Shown: one piece after another, positions 6,132 through 7,844 of the stretch | Position numbering within the stretch: position 1 is the first letter of the stretch | Layout of the letters: every line of letters begins with the position of its first letter | Assembly: GCA_035529175.1 (NCBI GenBank) | Contig: DATKXG010000014.1 | Span: 1-7,844, forward strand | Direction of reading: 5' to 3' | Length of the DNA stretch: 7,844 bases | Source: Sva-07 sp035529175 | Lineage (GTDB): Bacteria; Actinomycetota; Acidimicrobiia; Acidimicrobiales; Ilumatobacteraceae | Program-made: the position numbers and the translations under genes | Notes under the pieces: model-generated | What the model saw: only the letters and a program-made list of their open reading frames with translations | What the model was told of the DNA's origin: nothing | Database searches by the model: none

Positions 6132-7844
6132 GCGGGGGCCGCGGATGAGCTGTCCGGGGAGTTCGCCGGTGAACTCGTCGTGGTCGACGATCTGGACGCC
6201 GGCGACGAACGTGGCCTCGTAGCCCTTCGCCTTCTGCACGAGACGTCGTGCGCCGGCGGGGAGGTCGTGGGCCATCCTGGCAGCGCCGAAGGTGAGGTGG
6301 TCGTAGTCGATCACGTTGATGTCGGCACGCAGGCCCGGCAGCAGCGCACCGCGGTCGCCGAGGCCGTACAGCTCGGCGGTCTCCTGGGTCTGGCGTCGCA
6401 CCACGTACTCGAGCGGCAACTTCGGGCCGCGCGAGCGGTCGCGAGTCCAGTGGGTGAGCATGAAGGTCGGCGTGCCACCGTCGCAGACCACGCCGCAGTG
6501 GGCACCGGCATCGGCAAGGCCCATCCGGGTGCCGGGGTGCTTGTGGACCTCGTAGCTGAACGAGAGGTCGCCGTAGGCGTAGTTGAAGAACGGGGTCAGC
6601 ACGATGCCGTTGCCGTCGTTCGCGGCCAGCTGGTCGATCATCAGGTCGGTCGCCCGAGCACCGGTCCGCTCGGCGACCGCCGCCAGCGACTGGTCGGCAG
6701 GTGGTTCGTAGTCGATGTCACCGTCCTCGACCGTCCAGAACCGGTCGAGACGGTCGAGCACGAGCATCTGGTAGAGGTCTCCGCCCTCGGTTGGCGCCGA
6801 GGCGAACACATCACGCAGCGCCGGGTCGGCGAGTGCCGCTGCTCGCTCGGCCAGCGGCAGACCGGAGAGCGGTGCGTAGGCGGGATGGAAGCCGAGCGGG
6901 TTGAAGCTGCCCTCCAGGCACATCAGCAGTCCGACCACACGCCCGGCGACCTGAGCGACGATCGGGATGCCCTCGTCTCGTGCCTCGTCGAGCAGCGCCA
7001 GCACGTCCTTCCAGAGATCCGGGGCGTCGTCGGGCTGGTTGAGATTCACGCTGATCGTGCGGCCGGTGCGACGGGCGAGTTCCTTCATCCACGGCCATTC
7101 CTCGATCGGGAGGTGGGCGTGGTCCGGTGCGAACTGGAACACGCCGTGGCCGGCCCGGGCCAGGGCATCAGCGATCCCGAACAGCTCGTCGCTGTCGGCG
7201 TTGGTTCCCGGCACGAGCTGGCCCGACTTCGAGCGGTGAATCGGCGTGCGGGAGGTCGAGAACCCGAGGGCGCCTGCTCGCAGCCCGCGTTCGACGATGT
7301 CGGCCATCGCCGTGATGTCGTCGTCGGTCGGTGGCTCGTTGGCGGCGCCGCGGTCGCCCATCACGTAGCCCCGGACCGGACCGTGAGCCACCTGGGCGCC
7401 GATGTCGATCACGAACTGGCGCTGATCGAGGGCATCGAGGTAGTCCTCGAACGACTCCCAGTCCCACGTCAGTCCCTCGGTCAGCGCCGTGCCCGGGATG
7501 TCCTCGACGCCTTCCATCAGCTCGATCAGCCACTCGTGTCGGTCCGGTGCCGCCGGTGCGAAGCCGACGCCACAGTTGCCCATGACGACGGTGGTCACGC
7601 CGTGCCACGACGACGGTGTGAGGTACGGATCCCACGACGCCTGGCCGTCGTAGTGGGTGTGGATGTCGACCCAGCCAGGTGTGACGAGCTTGCCGGTGGC
7701 ATCGACCACGCGAGTCGCGTCGCCGGTCTCGACGCCCGAGTCGGCGTCGACCACCGCGGTGATCCGCCCGTCGTCCACCACGACGTCGGCGATGCGGCCC
7801 GGTGCGCCGGTGCCGTCGACGACGAATCCCCCACGGATCACGAG
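6129..7844 (-). CDS. D-aminoacylase-like amidohydrolase, 5' end outside window
   Basis: This is a member of the N-acyl-D-amino-acid deacylase group (COG3653-like) of metal-dependent amidohydrolases, which hydrolyse N-acyl bonds; the exact substrate is unknown. The frame is open to the right edge. The GTG at 7841 is probably the internal Val of the family start LVIRGGxVVDGTGAPG, since the preceding codon reads Leu, so a few N-terminal codons are missing. Counting from that GTG gives 570 residues: beta-sandwich start (1-52), metal motif DIHTHYDG (59-66, H61/H63), VVMGNCGVGFAP (85-96, C90 at the position of a zinc-bridging cysteine), the MEGVEDIP block (109-116), GALGFSTSRT (190-199), QVAGRVVGLL (297-306), LADAGAH (442-448, catalytic-type D444) and the closing HDLPAG (525-530). 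The segment after GRTISVN (260-266) lacks the HHK-type histidine of characterised D-aminoacylases. No signal peptide is visible. It converges with the DUF2079 gene. Confidence 0.88.
   Translation of the reverse strand, partial: LVIRGGFVVDGTGAPGRIADVVVDDGRITAVVDADSGVETGDATRVVDATGKLVTPGWVDIHTHYDGQASWDPYLTPSSWHGVTTVVMGNCGVGFAPAAPDRHEWLIELMEGVEDIPGTALTEGLTWDWESFEDYLDALDQRQFVIDIGAQVAHGPVRGYVMGDRGAANEPPTDDDITAMADIVERGLRAGALGFSTSRTPIHRSKSGQLVPGTNADSDELFGIADALARAGHGVFQFAPDHAHLPIEEWPWMKELARRTGRTISVNLNQPDDAPDLWKDVLALLDEARDEGIPIVAQVAGRVVGLLMCLEGSFNPLGFHPAYAPLSGLPLAERAAALADPALRDVFASAPTEGGDLYQMLVLDRLDRFWTVEDGDIDYEPPADQSLAAVAERTGARATDLMIDQLAANDGNGIVLTPFFNYAYGDLSFSYEVHKHPGTRMGLADAGAHCGVVCDGGTPTFMLTHWTRDRSRGPKLPLEYVVRRQTQETAELYGLGDRGALLPGLRADINVIDYDHLTFGAARMAHDLPAGARRLVQKAKGYEATFVAGVQIVDHDEFTGELPGQLIRGPR

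Noticed and set aside
7839..7841. GTG at 7841 as the true start of the minus-strand amidohydrolase
   Set aside because: The codon before it encodes Leu, matching the family start LVIRGG, and members normally have a few residues before this strand. The real start most likely lies outside the window.
1..7844. Search for defence, mobile or RNA-based systems (CRISPR repeats, tRNA/rRNA, transposases, toxin-antitoxin pairs, riboswitches)
   Set aside because: Every stretch is explained by eight genes with gaps of at most about 30 bases; I saw no direct repeats, tRNA-like cloverleafs or transposase motifs.

Overview
This window is a compact, high-GC piece of bacterial chromosome with a strong G/C bias at third codon positions. 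It holds eight protein-coding genes packed almost end to end. I see no RNA gene, CRISPR array, insertion sequence or prophage trace. The order aroC-aroK-aroB-pepQ-efp-nusB is the classic actinobacterial shikimate/efp cluster. The divergent flavour of the proteins, and the absence of the dehydroquinase gene that mycobacteria carry inside this cluster, suggest a deep-branching actinobacterium. An Acidimicrobiia/Ilumatobacter-like organism is my best guess, inferred from gene order and protein style rather than from any search.

Layout. Positions 1-877 hold the 3' part of chorismate synthase (aroC, cut by the left edge). Shikimate kinase (aroK, 874-1380, GTG start) overlaps it by 4 bases. 3-Dehydroquinate synthase (aroB, 1368-2375) overlaps aroK by 13 bases. 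After a 3-base gap comes an M24B Xaa-Pro peptidase (2379-3497). Elongation factor P (efp, 3528-4091) follows with the clearest ribosome binding site in the window. NusB (4107-4514) and a DUF2079 multi-pass membrane protein (4519-6099, gap of 4 bases) end the plus-strand run. On the minus strand, 6129-7844 is a D-aminoacylase-like amidohydrolase whose start lies beyond the right edge. The two converging genes are separated by only 29 bases, and a near-perfect 35-base inverted repeat fills that gap and takes in both stop codons. No gene-free stretch exceeds about 30 bases.

How the genes work together. AroB, AroK and AroC catalyse the first ring-forming step, the 3-phosphorylation and the last step of chorismate synthesis. 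PepQ, EF-P and NusB serve peptide turnover, translation of polyproline stretches and rRNA antitermination. The overlaps and tiny gaps point to one transcript with coupled translation from aroC to the DUF2079 gene. The DUF2079 protein looks like a GT-C-type membrane glycosyltransferase relative and has no obvious functional link to the rest. The minus-strand amidohydrolase is a separate unit.

This is mostly an ordinary housekeeping region, and I did not find an evident new system. The points most worth a second look are the symmetric inverted repeat that embeds both stop codons, the uncharacterised DUF2079 gene at the end of the operon, the amidohydrolase's apparent lack of a classical metal-binding histidine segment, and small active-site or loop deviations in AroK and EF-P.
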